Source: Pigoraptor vietnamica (taxonomy: Eukaryota > Opisthokonta > Filasterea). From it: DNA of 34,189 nucleotides. The notes beneath the pieces were generated by a model that was not told the origin of the DNA, made no database searches, and saw only the letters and a list, made by a program, of their open reading frames with translations. Positions 34,147 through 34,189 of the stretch are shown one piece after another. The DNA is taken from contig CALSCQ010001987.1 of assembly GCA_943704525.1 (NCBI GenBank), positions 1 to 34,189 of the forward strand. The letters run 5' to 3'. Every line of letters starts with the position of its first letter. The stretch's first letter is position 1. Position numbers and translations under genes: made by a program.

Positions 34147-34189
34147 TATCTCTCCCTCTCCCTCCTCCTGCCTCCCCCCACCCCCCCAC
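34147..34189. repeat. Polypyrimidine CT/C tract at the contig edge
   Basis: Nearly all C and T, ending in C runs. It mirrors the G-rich left edge in the inverted sense and probably marks another assembly break at simple sequence. Confidence 0.8.

Overview
The window is a piece of a nuclear genome from a unicellular eukaryote. It is GC-rich and gene-dense. I count about 32 introns, most of them 62-154 bp, with GT..AG borders and donors such as GTGCGT, GTGGGT and GTGAGT. Genes lie on both strands. There are no operons, bacterial-style ribosome sites, CRISPR arrays, transposons or recognisable RNA genes. The lineage cannot be proven from the sequence. The window has a single-chain fungal-type fatty acid synthase (beta and alpha halves fused, two ACPs, about 4145 residues), the flagellum-associated RJL/DNAJC27 GTPase, Zwilch, and tryptophan 2,3-dioxygenase. 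This mix argues against a fungus, plant or animal. From general knowledge, a fused FAS of this size is best known from thraustochytrids (labyrinthulid stramenopiles), so a flagellate protist of that kind is my leading but unproven guess.

Layout, left to right: a GA-rich contig edge; Zwilch (78-2570, +), a kinetochore RZZ-complex subunit; an unrecognised small protein gene (2963-3795, +); a gene-poor kilobase; a 1236-residue kinesin with a C-terminal CaaX box (4774-8823, -); the giant FAS gene (9332-21951, -; three exons, one of 10.9 kb); tryptophan 2,3-dioxygenase (22498-24242, -; eight exons), divergent from intronless DNAJC27/RJL (24964-25782, +) across a CACGTG-containing region; the 26S proteasome ATPase Rpt4 (25909-28049, -; nine exons), convergent with RJL; TFIIA large subunit (28601-29666, +), divergent from Rpt4; LIN52 of the MuvB/DREAM complex (30178-31530, +); an RWD-domain gene with an apparent frameshift (31999-32720, +); an acidic ankyrin-type protein (32869-34146, +); and a CT-rich contig edge.

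Most genes are housekeeping and unrelated to each other: lipid synthesis, tryptophan catabolism, protein degradation and basal transcription. Three point to the cell cycle: Zwilch (spindle checkpoint), a putatively prenylated kinesin, and LIN52. I do not see a wholly new multi-gene system. The most interesting points are inside proteins and introns. TFIIA carries a Taspase1-like Q-F-D-G site just before its acidic stretch. The kinesin ends in CIVM and has a very large loop between two motor-core strands. LIN52 has an alanine where the animal pocket-protein-binding motif has serine. One 5' splice site lies in a perfect hairpin, and the 3' end of one intron has been tandemly duplicated.

The exon models were made by eye from reading frame, GT/AG sites and remembered family sequences. 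Start sites and the Zwilch N-terminus are the least certain parts.
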